Origin: an uncultured Phocaeicola sp.
GTDB taxonomy: Bacteria > Bacteroidota > Bacteroidia > Bacteroidales > Bacteroidaceae
Length of the DNA: 47,735 bases
Assembly: GCA_944320815.1 (NCBI GenBank)
Contig: CALUIZ010000024.1
Coordinates: 1 to 47,735, forward strand
Reading direction: 5' to 3'
The position numbers and the translations under genes were made by a program. Below the pieces are notes generated by a model that was not told the DNA's origin, did not search any database, and was given only the letters and a program-made list of their open reading frames with translations. Positions 9,630-18,116 of this stretch are shown one piece after another. Each line of letters begins with the position of its first letter. Positions within the stretch are counted from its first letter, which is position 1.

Positions 9630-10346
9630 ATGAACCTTTTGTCCCCCAACGAAAAGGAACGATACAGCCGCCAGATTCTCCTTGAGGAAATAGGTGAAGA
9701 AGGACAGATGAGACTGAAAAATGCACGGGTACTGATTGTCGGTGTAGGAGGATTAGGCTCACCTGCCGCACTTTATCTTGCCGGAGCCGGAGTAGGTACA
9801 ATCGGACTGGTGGATGACGATGTGGTGAGCGAAAGCAATCTCCAGCGGCAAGTAATCTACACGGAGGCGGAGACCGGTCTCCCCAAAGTGCTCTGCGCAA
9901 AAAAACGACTGGAAGCACTCAACCATGCCGTCCATACAGAAGCCTATCCCGTGAGACTGACGGAAGAGAATGCAGGAAACATCATCGGCAACTACGATAT
10001 TGTGGTCGACGGATGCGACAATTTCTCTACACGCTATCTCATCAATGACACGTGCATCCGCCAAGGAAAGGTTTATGTATATGCCGCTATCCGTGAGTTT
10101 GACGGACAAGTGGCGGTATTCAACCATCAGGGAGGCCCCAATTACCGCGACCTTTTCCCGGATGAAAAAGGGATGTCCGACCTGCCCCTTCCCTCAAAAG
10201 CCGTACTGGGAGTTACGCCCGGCATCATCGGATGCATGGAGGCCAATGAAACGCTGAAGCTCATCCTCGGCTATGGTGACACATTGAGCGGAAAACTCTG
10301 GCACATTGATCTGAAAACACTGGAAACGTACACGATTTCACTATAA
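9630..10346 (+). CDS. thiF: ThiS adenylyltransferase, ThiF/MoeB/HesA family, zinc-site cysteines absent
   Basis: A 238-residue E1-like enzyme that should adenylate the C-terminal glycine of ThiS. The nucleotide motif VGVGGLGSPAA is at 37-47, the ESNLQRQ block at 68-74, the DGCDNFSTRYLIND block at 127-140, and NYRDLFP at 171-177. The only cysteines are at 89, 129, 142 and 202. The two CxxC zinc pairs of E. coli ThiF/MoeB and the Cys expected after the crossover loop (here LPSKAVLG, 187-194) are missing, and the protein stops about where the second CxxC would be. The start is set at 9630 because MNLLSPNEKERYSRQ matches the usual family start; the upstream extension is repeat sequence. Confidence 0.9.
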   Translation: MNLLSPNEKERYSRQILLEEIGEEGQMRLKNARVLIVGVGGLGSPAALYLAGAGVGTIGLVDDDVVSESNLQRQVIYTEAETGLPKVLCAKKRLEALNHAVHTEAYPVRLTEENAGNIIGNYDIVVDGCDNFSTRYLINDTCIRQGKVYVYAAIREFDGQVAVFNHQGGPNYRDLFPDEKGMSDLPLPSKAVLGVTPGIIGCMEANETLKLILGYGDTLSGKLWHIDLKTLETYTISL

Positions 10347-10373
10347 ACATTAGGAATATTACGTCAAGGGTGT

Positions 10374-10381
10374 TAACTTTG
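10374..10381 (+). promoter_or_regulatory. Internal promoter before the second ThiE/TenI gene
   Basis: TAACTTTG matches TAnnTTTG exactly and lies 23 bases before the start codon at 10404. The -33 element is not clear. It suggests that the last thi gene can be transcribed independently of the riboswitch. Confidence 0.5.
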
Positions 10382-10403
10382 CGCCGCATTTTTACAGAAT
10401 TGA

Positions 10404-11012
10404 ATGAAACTGATAGTAATCACAACTCCTACTTATTTTATAGAGGAAGACAAGATATTGACTGCGCTGTTTGACGAAGGTCTGGACATTCTCCATCTGC
10501 GCAAACCTGATACAGCTCCGGTTTATGCGGAACGTCTGCTGACACTCATTCCAGAAAAATACCACAGACGAATTGTCGTGCATGACCATTTCTATCTGAA
10601 AGATGAATACAAATTGAAAGGGATCCATCTGAGCCACCGCAATCCGCTTGTGCCCGACAATTATACAGGACATGTGAGTGCATCGTGTCATACGTTGGAC
10701 GAGGTGGTGGCCGACAAAAAAGTCTGCGACTACGTATTCCTGAGCCCCATCTTCAACAGCATATCAAAAGACGGATACAAATCAGCCTTCACTCCCGAAA
10801 AAATCCGCGACGCGGCAGAAAAAGGTATCATCGACAAGAAGGTGATGGCTTTGGGAGGAGTGGATGAAAAAAACATCCTGCGGATAAAAGATTTCGGATT
10901 CGGAGGAGCCGCTGTCCTGGGAGGACTATGGAACAAATTCAATCCTGCTTCCGATTATAACTACCAGCCGCTTATCGCATATTTTAAAAAAATAAAGGAA
11001 CTTGCCGACTGA
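10404..11012 (+). CDS. ThiE/TenI-family protein (thiazole tautomerase-like or second thiamine phosphate synthase)
   Basis: A 202-residue TIM-barrel protein of the ThiE/TenI family. Compared with ThiE at 4559, key ThiE residues differ: QLRMKD is replaced by HLRKPD, LDDQ by VHDH, and the phosphate loop TTTKK by a longer SISKDGYKS segment. GIHLSHRN and ALGGV are kept. This pattern fits the TenI branch (thiazole phosphate tautomerase in B. subtilis) better than a synthase, although the exact activity cannot be read from sequence. It follows thiF by 57 bases and appears to have its own promoter. The prs gene that supplies PRPP follows 91 bases later. Confidence 0.8.
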   Translation: MKLIVITTPTYFIEEDKILTALFDEGLDILHLRKPDTAPVYAERLLTLIPEKYHRRIVVHDHFYLKDEYKLKGIHLSHRNPLVPDNYTGHVSASCHTLDEVVADKKVCDYVFLSPIFNSISKDGYKSAFTPEKIRDAAEKGIIDKKVMALGGVDEKNILRIKDFGFGGAAVLGGLWNKFNPASDYNYQPLIAYFKKIKELAD

Positions 11013-11041
11013 GTCCGGGACAACAAATTTCTGCCTAATCA

Positions 11042-11073
11042 CTTGTCTGCTTGCAAGAAATGGACTACATTTG
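11042..11073 (+). promoter_or_regulatory. Promoter of prs
   Basis: TACATTTG at 11066-11073 is an exact -7 box; CTTG at 11042-11045 sits 20 bases upstream as a near -33 element. The predicted transcript start near 11080 lies after possible upstream start codons, which supports the prs start at 11104. Confidence 0.75.
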
Positions 11074-11103
11074 CACTATTATTTGGCAATATATCTATAC
11101 ACA

Positions 11104-12042
11104 ATGAGCGCAACAACACCTTTTAAAGTATTCTCGGGTACAAATTCGAGATACCTTGCTGAAAAGATTTGCAAAAGCCTCGGCTGCGAACTGGGCAACA
11201 TGAACATCACTCATTTCGCGGACGGTGAATTTGCTGTTTCTTATGAGGAATCCATTCGTGGACAATATGTGTTTCTCGTACAGTCCACATTCCCGAACTC
11301 AGACAATCTGATGGAACTTCTGCTGATGATTGATGCGGCAAAACGCGCCTCAGCAAAGAGTATCATCGCTGTAATCCCTTATTTCGGATGGGCACGCCAG
11401 GACCGCAAGGACAAACCGCGTGTATCTATCGGTGCCAAGCTGGTGGCCAACCTGCTGAGTGTGGCCGGCATCGACCGCCTCATCACGATGGACCTGCACG
11501 CTGACCAGATTCAGGGATTTTTCGACATTCCTGTCGACCATCTGTATGCTTCCACCATTTTCGCCCCTTACATCCAGTCGCTCAATCTGGAGAATCTGGT
11601 CATTGCCACTCCGGACGTGGGAGGCTCAAAACGTGCCAGCACTTATGCGAAATTCCTCGACGTGCCTCTGGTATTATGCCATAAGACGCGTGAAAAAGCC
11701 AATGTGGTGGCTTCCATGCAAATCATCGGAGACGTGAAGGACAAGAATGTGATTCTGATTGATGACATGGTGGACACGGCAGGAACCATCACCAAAGCCG
11801 CAGATATCATGAAGGAGGCGGGAGCACGCTCTGTACGCGCCATCGCTTCGCATTGTGTCATGTCAGGTCCGGCATCTGAACGTGTACAGAATTCAGAACT
11901 GGAAGAAATCGTATTCACTGACAGCATCCCTTATTCACAACGCTGCGCGAAAGTGAAACAATTGTCCATCGCTGACATGTTCGCCGAAACAATCCATCGC
12001 GTAATGACAAACGAATCAATCAGTTCACAATATCTGATTTAA
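11104..12042 (+). CDS. prs: Ribose-phosphate pyrophosphokinase (PRPP synthetase)
   Basis: A 312-residue enzyme that makes PRPP from ribose 5-phosphate and ATP for purine, pyrimidine, histidine and tryptophan synthesis. Seen are the N-terminal FSGTNSRYLAEKI, the ATP-loop region around GWARQDRKDKPR, TMDLHADQIQGFFDIPVDHL, and the PRPP-binding loop VILIDDMVDTAGTITKAA. The start is set at 11104 (MSATTPFKVFSG): the frame is open 34 codons further upstream, but a good promoter lies in that stretch and those residues do not fit the family. A strong terminator follows. Confidence 0.96.
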   Translation: MSATTPFKVFSGTNSRYLAEKICKSLGCELGNMNITHFADGEFAVSYEESIRGQYVFLVQSTFPNSDNLMELLLMIDAAKRASAKSIIAVIPYFGWARQDRKDKPRVSIGAKLVANLLSVAGIDRLITMDLHADQIQGFFDIPVDHLYASTIFAPYIQSLNLENLVIATPDVGGSKRASTYAKFLDVPLVLCHKTREKANVVASMQIIGDVKDKNVILIDDMVDTAGTITKAADIMKEAGARSVRAIASHCVMSGPASERVQNSELEEIVFTDSIPYSQRCAKVKQLSIADMFAETIHRVMTNESISSQYLI

Positions 12043-12068
12043 AGATTTCAATTCATTTCACTAAAAGA

Positions 12069-12111
12069 AAAAGGATTTGTAATCCGGAAATTCCGGACTG
12101 CAAATCCTTTT
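12069..12111 (+). terminator. Terminator after prs
   Basis: AAAAGGATTTG at 12069-12079 pairs perfectly with CAAATCCTTTT at 12101-12111, with an inner TCCGG/CCGGA stem. The T-rich 3' arm is followed by TCAATT. It separates prs from the next gene. Confidence 0.85.
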
Positions 12112-12143
12112 CAATTCATATTCCAATCCCTCCCCGACAGACA

Positions 12144-13784
12144 ATGAAAATCCTCTGGCTCGACCTCAACAGCTCTTATGCGCACTCTTCGCTCGCACTT
12201 CCTGCGCTTCATGCACAAGTGATGGATGATACCTCATACGAGTGGGATGTAATTCCGGCAACCATCAATGAAAATCCAGGGCTGATTGCCGGAATCATTT
12301 CTGAACGCCAGCCTGATCTGATAGCTTCTACCTGCTGGCTTTTCAACCATGAAACATTGATGCACATTCTTTGCAGAACAAATGTTCTGCTTCCCAAATG
12401 CATGATAGTGCTGGGCGGTCCGGAATTTCTGGGGAAGAACGAAAACTTTCTCAGACAGCACCGATTTGTCAGTGCCGTATTCAGAGGAGAAGGAGAAGAA
12501 TCATTCCCCCAATGGCTGAAAGTCTGGCAGGAAAAAACGGCATGGCAAAACATAGCAGGACTATGCTACATTGACGAAAACGGAGATTACCATGACAACG
12601 GAGTGGCCCGAACAACGGCATTCGGCAAACTAGTGCCTCCTGAAAGAAGTGTATTCTTCAACTGGAGCAAACCTTTCGTGCAACTTGAAACCACACGCGG
12701 ATGCTTCAACACTTGTACCTTCTGCGTGAGCGGAACAGAAAAACCGGTCCGCTCACTGCCACTTGATACCATTCGGGAACGCCTCAACCTGATTCAGCGA
12801 CAAGGCATCCGCAATGTACGTGTACTTGACCGCACATTCAACTACAATAATCGGAGAGCAAAGGAAATGCTCAAGCTCTTCCGTGAATACCCTGACATCC
12901 GTTTCCATCTGGAAATCCATCCGGCATTGCTTTCCGAAGAACTGAAAACTGAACTGGCTTCCATGCCTAAAGGCATGCTCCATCTAGAGGCCGGAATACA
13001 AAGTCTGCATGAGGAAGTCCTGCATACATGCCGAAGAACAGGCAATCTGAACGATTCACTTGAAGGATTGCGATACCTCTGTTCGCTGAACAATCTTGAA
13101 ACGCATGCCGACCTGATAGCCGGACTTCCGCATTATCATCTGACAGAAATCTTTGCTGACGTACGTACGCTGGCCTCCTTTCAGGCTGGAGAAATCCAAC
13201 TGGAATCTCTAAAAGTTCTGCCCGGTACAGAAATGCGCCGGGATGCTGAGAAACTAGGCATACGCTATTCCCCTTTCCCTCCCTATGAAGTATTACAGAC
13301 GCAAGACATCACACCTTCTGAGCTACAGACCGCCCACCTTCTGTCGCGCCTCATTGACAGTTTCTACAATACCAAAGCATGGAAATCAATTACCCGCCGG
13401 CTCATCGTAGAACAAAAAGATTTCCTGCCCCGCTTCCTCGACCATCTTATCAGAGACGGCATAGCGGACCAGCCTCTGGCACTGGAGCGTCGGGGAACAA
13501 TCCTTTATGAGTTCTGCAAACAACATTACCCGTCGTATCTCACCGCAATGAGTCTGGCATGGATTGAAGCGGGCATGTCGCTAAAAAAAGCACCAGCCGA
13601 AAAAGTACGCACCAAACATGTCATTCCGCCCGACCGATGGGACATATGTTTCGGCAATTACAAAGAAGAACTGCGTCTATGCTGTCTGGACGATCCGGAC
13701 ACAGGCATCCGCTACTGGTATGGATTTGAAACAGATATCCGCCGTCCGGAACCTGCATTCAAGGCCATAACGCGACATAAATGA
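12144..13784 (+). CDS. B12-binding domain radical SAM protein, DUF4080 family
   Basis: A 546-residue protein. The N-terminal part (about 1-140) resembles a cobalamin-binding domain (LDLNSSYAHSSLALPAL, MIVLGGPEFLG, FRGEGEESFP). The radical SAM motif C-x3-C-x2-C is at Cys187, Cys191 and Cys194 (TTRGCFNTCTFCVSG), with later blocks FHLEIHPALL, HLEAGIQSLHEEVL, HADLIAGLPHY and LKVLPGTEMR. The C-terminal region after about residue 390 should be DUF4080. Related enzymes methylate or rearrange unactivated carbons, but the substrate of this family is not known to me. It appears to be a single-gene unit between two terminators. Confidence 0.88.
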   Translation: MKILWLDLNSSYAHSSLALPALHAQVMDDTSYEWDVIPATINENPGLIAGIISERQPDLIASTCWLFNHETLMHILCRTNVLLPKCMIVLGGPEFLGKNENFLRQHRFVSAVFRGEGEESFPQWLKVWQEKTAWQNIAGLCYIDENGDYHDNGVARTTAFGKLVPPERSVFFNWSKPFVQLETTRGCFNTCTFCVSGTEKPVRSLPLDTIRERLNLIQRQGIRNVRVLDRTFNYNNRRAKEMLKLFREYPDIRFHLEIHPALLSEELKTELASMPKGMLHLEAGIQSLHEEVLHTCRRTGNLNDSLEGLRYLCSLNNLETHADLIAGLPHYHLTEIFADVRTLASFQAGEIQLESLKVLPGTEMRRDAEKLGIRYSPFPPYEVLQTQDITPSELQTAHLLSRLIDSFYNTKAWKSITRRLIVEQKDFLPRFLDHLIRDGIADQPLALERRGTILYEFCKQHYPSYLTAMSLAWIEAGMSLKKAPAEKVRTKHVIPPDRWDICFGNYKEELRLCCLDDPDTGIRYWYGFETDIRRPEPAFKAITRHK

Positions 13785-13828
13785 CCGCTCAGAAGACTTC
13801 CCGGAAGATTTGAAAAGACAAAACGCAC

Positions 13829-13876
13829 AAGGGGGACTGCATTCCGGTCTGTCCAGACCAGTCAGCAATCCCCCTT
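13829..13876. terminator. Strong hairpin between convergent genes
   Basis: GGGGGA...TCCCCC arms (13831-13836 and about 13869-13874) enclose TGC/GCA and a second stem GGTCTG-TC-CAGACC. It lies between the stops of the DUF4080 gene and the histone-like gene and probably serves both, although the T-tracts are short. Confidence 0.7.
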
Positions 13877-13899
13877 ATAAGAGCTGTATGCAAAAAATA

Positions 13900-14076
13900 T
13901 TATTTCTTGGATTCTTCCAAAGACACTTTTCTAAATTCCTTCAATACTTTTTCCAACTCCAAAGATGCTTTACGGGCGCGGGTTCCCGCCGCCTTGTTTC
14001 CTTTTTCAGCCTGCAATTCAGCGTCTGTAATCAAAGAAGCGTTCAATTCTTTGATTTTTGCAATCAGTTCATTCAT
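13900..14076 (-). CDS. Histone H1-like protein (Hc1 type), 58 residues
   Basis: A minus-strand frame from ATG at 14076 to TAA at 13900 encodes 58 residues: it begins MNELIAKIKELNASLITDAE, continues with EKGNKAAGTRARKASLELEK and ends in FRKVSLEESKK. The KGNKAAGTRARKAS block is the typical signature of the short Hc1/histone H1-like proteins of Bacteroides. The protein is basic and helical and is presumed to bind DNA in the nucleoid. An exact promoter box lies 32 bases upstream. It is downstream of tilS on the same strand with a 118-base gap. Its short length means it is easily missed by gene callers. Confidence 0.9.
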   Translation of the reverse strand: MNELIAKIKELNASLITDAELQAEKGNKAAGTRARKASLELEKVLKEFRKVSLEESKK

Positions 14077-14108
14077 AATTTCAATCTCATTTTAAAATTA
14101 AACATATT

Positions 14109-14116
14109 CAAATGTA
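14109..14116 (-). promoter_or_regulatory. Promoter box of the histone H1-like gene
   Basis: On the minus strand TACATTTG matches TAnnTTTG exactly, 33 bases before the start codon. The upstream -33 element is not evident. Confidence 0.6.
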
Positions 14117-14194
14117 AAGACATTTGTTTCAATCTGACCATTTCCGCCATCTTTTTTTGCATCTTTTAATACAACATTCCCCTTTTTGTACGAA

Positions 14195-15478
14195 TCAACT
14201 ATATTCTACCCATATTCTCAAGACTTTACGTGTTTCCGGTGTCACTCTGAAACGATTGTCCGTCCGTTCTTCCACCACCCATACAATGTCATCACCGCTA
14301 CACACCACCAGTTGACGCTCCTTATCGAAAAGAGACTGTTTGCGGTCTCTCAAATAGTTTCTGACAGACTTGAATCCAGTCATCCCAAAAGGCACGAACC
14401 TGTCTCCCGACCTCCATCGTCGCAACGTCAATGCTCCGTTTACCTTGTCCGCATCCAAACAAGCCACGGCAATATCCTTCGGTACGACAAAAGAATCATC
14501 CACCTCCACAAGTTCCCATTTCAGCACCGGTTTGCGTTCCACTGTCTCTTTCGGCTCCCAGCAGAGCCTCCCGTGGTCCACCAACAGCACATGGGTTGCC
14601 GTATAAAACACTTTTCCGGACTCTCCCGACCTGAGACAACGGTATATATCCCGCTGCTGCGAGACATTCGTTCCCAATGGATAAAGCACTTCATGAAGCA
14701 CCGATTTGGGAGCCGTTTCATGCCATAGGGCTTCCGCATCCAACGAAATCCCGTTCGTCACCACCCGCGCCACCGCAGCCTCCATCGCCTTGCCATATAT
14801 TTCCGCCACCTCCGAAAGGCGGGCAGCAGTATCCGCCATCGCTTCCACCGCAGACGGATTGATTGTCTCCAGCACCGGAATCACCTGATGACGAATCTTG
14901 TTGCGCGTAAAGTTATCCTGCAGATTGGTGCTGTCGGTCACAAAGTTCTGTCCAAGCCTTTCCAGATAAGACAGAATCTCATTTCTGTCCACGCAAAGCA
15001 GCGGACGCACCACCCGTCCGTTCACCGCACGGATGCCACGCAGTCCGTTAATACCTGTCCCCCGGACCAGATTCAACAACAAAGTCTCCACACTGTCATT
15101 GCGATGATGGGCCACAGCGATGACTTCCGCCCCGATTTCTTCCCTCAAGTTTCCGAACCATTCATACCGCAAATCCCTTGCAGCCATTTCAATGGAGATT
15201 CCTTTAGCAGTGGCATAAGCTTCCGTATCAAAATCCGTCCTGTAAAGCCTCACTCCCAACTTCTCCGTCAAAGAAACCACAAATGCCTCGTCACGCATTG
15301 ATTCTTCTCCCCGAAGATGAAAATTGCAGTGAGCGGCCTCACAGCGATAACCCAGATGAAGCAGCACACGGAGCAAAGCCACCGAATCGGCTCCCCCGCT
15401 CAATGCCACCAGCACTTTGTCGGTTTTCCCGAACAAGCGCATCTCCCTGACAAACGCATTCACTTTCTGTTCTAACAT
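14195..15478 (-). CDS. tilS: tRNA(Ile)-lysidine synthase TilS
   Basis: A 427-residue ATP-dependent enzyme that adds lysine to C34 of the AUA-reading tRNA(Ile), an essential step. The PP-loop SGGADS is at residues 27-32, followed by the typical AAHCNFHLRGEES, DLRYEWF, AHHRNDSVETLLLNLVRGTG and IRPL-like (VRPLLCVDR) blocks, with the TilS C-terminal domain ending in WRSGDRFVPFGMTGFKSVRNYLRD. The start at 15478 keeps the N-terminal helix usual in the family. A promoter box lies only four bases upstream, so translation may be leaderless or start at Met13 (15442). It is divergent from feoB. Confidence 0.93.
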   Translation of the reverse strand: MLEQKVNAFVREMRLFGKTDKVLVALSGGADSVALLRVLLHLGYRCEAAHCNFHLRGEESMRDEAFVVSLTEKLGVRLYRTDFDTEAYATAKGISIEMAARDLRYEWFGNLREEIGAEVIAVAHHRNDSVETLLLNLVRGTGINGLRGIRAVNGRVVRPLLCVDRNEILSYLERLGQNFVTDSTNLQDNFTRNKIRHQVIPVLETINPSAVEAMADTAARLSEVAEIYGKAMEAAVARVVTNGISLDAEALWHETAPKSVLHEVLYPLGTNVSQQRDIYRCLRSGESGKVFYTATHVLLVDHGRLCWEPKETVERKPVLKWELVEVDDSFVVPKDIAVACLDADKVNGALTLRRWRSGDRFVPFGMTGFKSVRNYLRDRKQSLFDKERQLVVCSGDDIVWVVEERTDNRFRVTPETRKVLRIWVEYS

Positions 15479-15482
15479 GATG

Positions 15483-15490
15483 CAAACTTA
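15483..15490 (-). promoter_or_regulatory. Promoter box very close to the tilS start
   Basis: The minus strand reads TAAGTTTG, an exact TAnnTTTG match, ending four bases before the annotated ATG. If used, the transcript would begin at or just inside the start codon. No good -33 element is seen. Confidence 0.45.
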
Positions 15491-15570
15491 TAAAATTCCG
15501 TCCAACGAATCTTCTTCCCCTGAGCAATTCCTGCAACAGGCTTGCGATTATTTAAAAACAATCTAAATAA

Positions 15571-15602
15571 TTTGCACGAAATGGAACAATCATCTATTTT
15601 TG
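15571..15602 (+). promoter_or_regulatory. Promoter of the feoAB gene
   Basis: TTTG at 15571-15574 and TATTTTTG at 15595-15602 are separated by 20 bases, a near-perfect Bacteroides promoter. The predicted transcript start near 15609 supports the ATG at 15630 as translation start. Confidence 0.75.
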
Positions 15603-15629
15603 CATCAGATTAAAAAACAACAAAAAAAC

Positions 15630-18104
15630 ATGAGACTGTCTGAATTGGAGACCGGCCGGAAAGGAGTGATCGTAAAAGTCCTCGGCCACGGAGGATTCCG
15701 CCGGCGTATCATTGAAATGGGGTTCATCAAAGGAAAAACGGTGGAAGTCGTGCTCAATGCCCCTTTAAAAGACCCCGTAAAATATAAAATCATGGGCTAT
15801 GAAGTGTCGCTCCGACGCCAGGAGGCCGCCATGATTGAAGTGATGAGCGAGGAAGAAGCACGCAAACAAAGTGAAGAAAACACTTTCCTGAAACCCATCA
15901 CCCAAAACACACCCGTACCCGAAGAAACGATGAAAAGGCTCGCGCTGGGGAAACGGCGCACCATCAATGTGGCACTGGTGGGCAACCCTAACTGTGGAAA
16001 GACTTCCTTGTTCAATGTAGCTTCGGGCGGCCACGAACATGTGGGAAACTACAGCGGCGTGACCGTAGATGCAAAAGAAGGGAACTTTGAATACCAAGGA
16101 TACCACTTCCGGCTGGTTGACCTCCCGGGCACCTATTCACTTTCCGCCTACAGCCCTGAGGAACTTTATGTGCGCAAGCACATCATTGAAGAGACCCCCG
16201 ACGTAATCATCAACGTGGTGGATGCGGGAAATTTGGAACGCAACCTTTACCTCACTACCCAGCTCATTGACATGAACGTGCGCATGGTCATTGCCCTGAA
16301 CATGTTCGACGCACTGGAGCATAGCGGAAACAAGCTCGACATACACGGACTGAGCGAACTGCTGGGTGTGCCCATCGTACCCACCGTCAGCCGCACAGGC
16401 AAAGGGATAGACAATCTCTTCCACGTAATCATCGGCCTGTATGAAGGGGCCGACTTTATGGAACAGAAAGGAGAAATCAAGAACGAAGTGCTCCGCGAGT
16501 TCCGCGAATGGCATGACCAATGCGTACCGGAACACGAATATGAAGGTCCCAAGGAAGAGGACCCCTTCGCACACCAAAGCTTTATCCGCCACATTCATAT
16601 CAACCATGGACCGGAAATAGAGACGAGCATCGAGGCGGTGAAGAAGGAAATCTGCAGAAACAGCGAAATCCGCCACGAATATTCCACCCGCTTCCTCTCC
16701 ATCAAACTGCTTGAGAATGACAAAGACCTCGAGACACGGGTCATCGCTCCCCTGCCCAACGGGAAAGACATCCTTGCCGTACGCGACAGGGAAGCCGAGA
16801 GGCTGAAACGGATACTGAACGAAGACAGCGAGCAGGCCATCACCGACGCGAAATATGCCTTCATCGCAGGAGCGTTGAAAGAGACCTATACTGAAGTGAA
16901 TACCGATACGGAAGCCTTCACCCGTGTGGTCGACAGCATCGTCACCCACCGCATCTGGGGATTCCCCATCTTCTTCATCTTCCTTTACATCATGTTTGAA
17001 GCCACATTCGTGCTGGGAGCTTATCCGCAGGAGTGGATTGAACAACTGGTAGGATTCATCGGAGCGGGAGTCGAACGGTTCATGTCGCCCGGGCCGCTGA
17101 AAGACCTGATCATCGACGGAATCATCGGAGGTGTGGGAGGAGTCATCGTGTTCCTGCCCAACATCCTGCTGCTCTATCTGTTCATTTCGTTCATGGAAGA
17201 TTCCGGATACATGGCCCGGGCCGCCTTCATCATGGACAAGATCATGCACAGGATGGGGCTCCACGGCAAGTCGTTCATCCCGCTTATCATGGGCTTCGGA
17301 TGCAACGTACCCGCCATCATGGCTTCACGCATCATCGAAAGCCGAAAGGCACGGCTGGTGACCATGCTCATCAACCCGCTGATGTCGTGCAGCGCACGTC
17401 TGCCCATCTATCTGGTACTCATCGGGGCATTCTTCCCCTCAAAAGCCAGTCTGGTACTGCTTTCCATCTATGCCATCGGCATCCTGCTGGCCGTACTCAT
17501 GGCCCGCATCTTCACCAAGTTCATCGTGAAAGGAGATGACAGTCCTTTCGTGATGGAACTTCCCCCTTACCGTATGCCTACGGCCAAAGTCGTGGCACGG
17601 CACACATGGGACAAAGGCAAACAATACCTCAAGAAGATGGGAGGAATCATCATGGTCGCATCCATCATCATCTGGTTCCTCGGCTACTATCCGAACCACG
17701 AAGCTTATGCCACAACCGCCGAACAGCAAGAAAATTCCTACATCGGCCGTCTGGGGAAAGTCATCGAACCCGCCATCGAGCCTCTGGGATTCGACTGGAA
17801 GATGGGCATCGGAATCCTCTCAGGAATAGGTGCGAAGGAACTTGTGGTAAGCACGCTGGGCGTACTCTATACCAACGGGGAAGATACGGAAGGTGTGAAT
17901 CTCTCGGAACGCATCACCATCACTCCGCTGGTAGCCTACGGCTATATGCTGTTCGTGCTGATCTACTTCCCCTGCATTGCCACGATAGCGGCCATCAAAC
18001 AGGAATCGGGAAGCTGGAAATGGGCCGCGTTCGCTGCTGTCTACACCACGCTGCTGGCATGGCTTGTATCGTTCATTGTCTACCAGACAGGAAAACTATT
18101 CTGA
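15630..18104 (+). CDS. feoB: FeoA-FeoB fusion, ferrous iron transporter
   Basis: An 824-residue inner-membrane protein. Residues about 1-72 form a FeoA/SH3-like domain (LGHGGFRRRIIEMGF). The G domain follows with GNPNCGKT at 118-125, the YSGVTVDAKEG switch at 141-151, DLPGTYSLS and ALNMFD as the NKxD equivalent. The C-terminal half has Gate and FeoB membrane segments, including GGVGGVIVFLPNILLLYLFI and MEDSGYMARAAFIMD. FeoA and FeoB are separate in E. coli; their fusion is common in Bacteroidetes. It takes up Fe2+ under reducing conditions. The next gene, 12 bases on, is the small Cys-rich FeoB partner. The ATG at 15630 is chosen over an in-frame TTG inside the promoter. Confidence 0.96.
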   Translation: MRLSELETGRKGVIVKVLGHGGFRRRIIEMGFIKGKTVEVVLNAPLKDPVKYKIMGYEVSLRRQEAAMIEVMSEEEARKQSEENTFLKPITQNTPVPEETMKRLALGKRRTINVALVGNPNCGKTSLFNVASGGHEHVGNYSGVTVDAKEGNFEYQGYHFRLVDLPGTYSLSAYSPEELYVRKHIIEETPDVIINVVDAGNLERNLYLTTQLIDMNVRMVIALNMFDALEHSGNKLDIHGLSELLGVPIVPTVSRTGKGIDNLFHVIIGLYEGADFMEQKGEIKNEVLREFREWHDQCVPEHEYEGPKEEDPFAHQSFIRHIHINHGPEIETSIEAVKKEICRNSEIRHEYSTRFLSIKLLENDKDLETRVIAPLPNGKDILAVRDREAERLKRILNEDSEQAITDAKYAFIAGALKETYTEVNTDTEAFTRVVDSIVTHRIWGFPIFFIFLYIMFEATFVLGAYPQEWIEQLVGFIGAGVERFMSPGPLKDLIIDGIIGGVGGVIVFLPNILLLYLFISFMEDSGYMARAAFIMDKIMHRMGLHGKSFIPLIMGFGCNVPAIMASRIIESRKARLVTMLINPLMSCSARLPIYLVLIGAFFPSKASLVLLSIYAIGILLAVLMARIFTKFIVKGDDSPFVMELPPYRMPTAKVVARHTWDKGKQYLKKMGGIIMVASIIIWFLGYYPNHEAYATTAEQQENSYIGRLGKVIEPAIEPLGFDWKMGIGILSGIGAKELVVSTLGVLYTNGEDTEGVNLSERITITPLVAYGYMLFVLIYFPCIATIAAIKQESGSWKWAAFAAVYTTLLAWLVSFIVYQTGKLF

Positions 18105-18116
18105 CAGGACAAGGTT

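Noticed and set aside
11002..11103. 34-codon N-terminal extension of Prs
   Set aside because: An exact promoter box and the predicted transcript start lie within it, and the residues do not fit the family.
14186..14728. 180-codon plus-strand frame opposite tilS
   Set aside because: A shadow of the TilS C-terminal domain without any family likeness.
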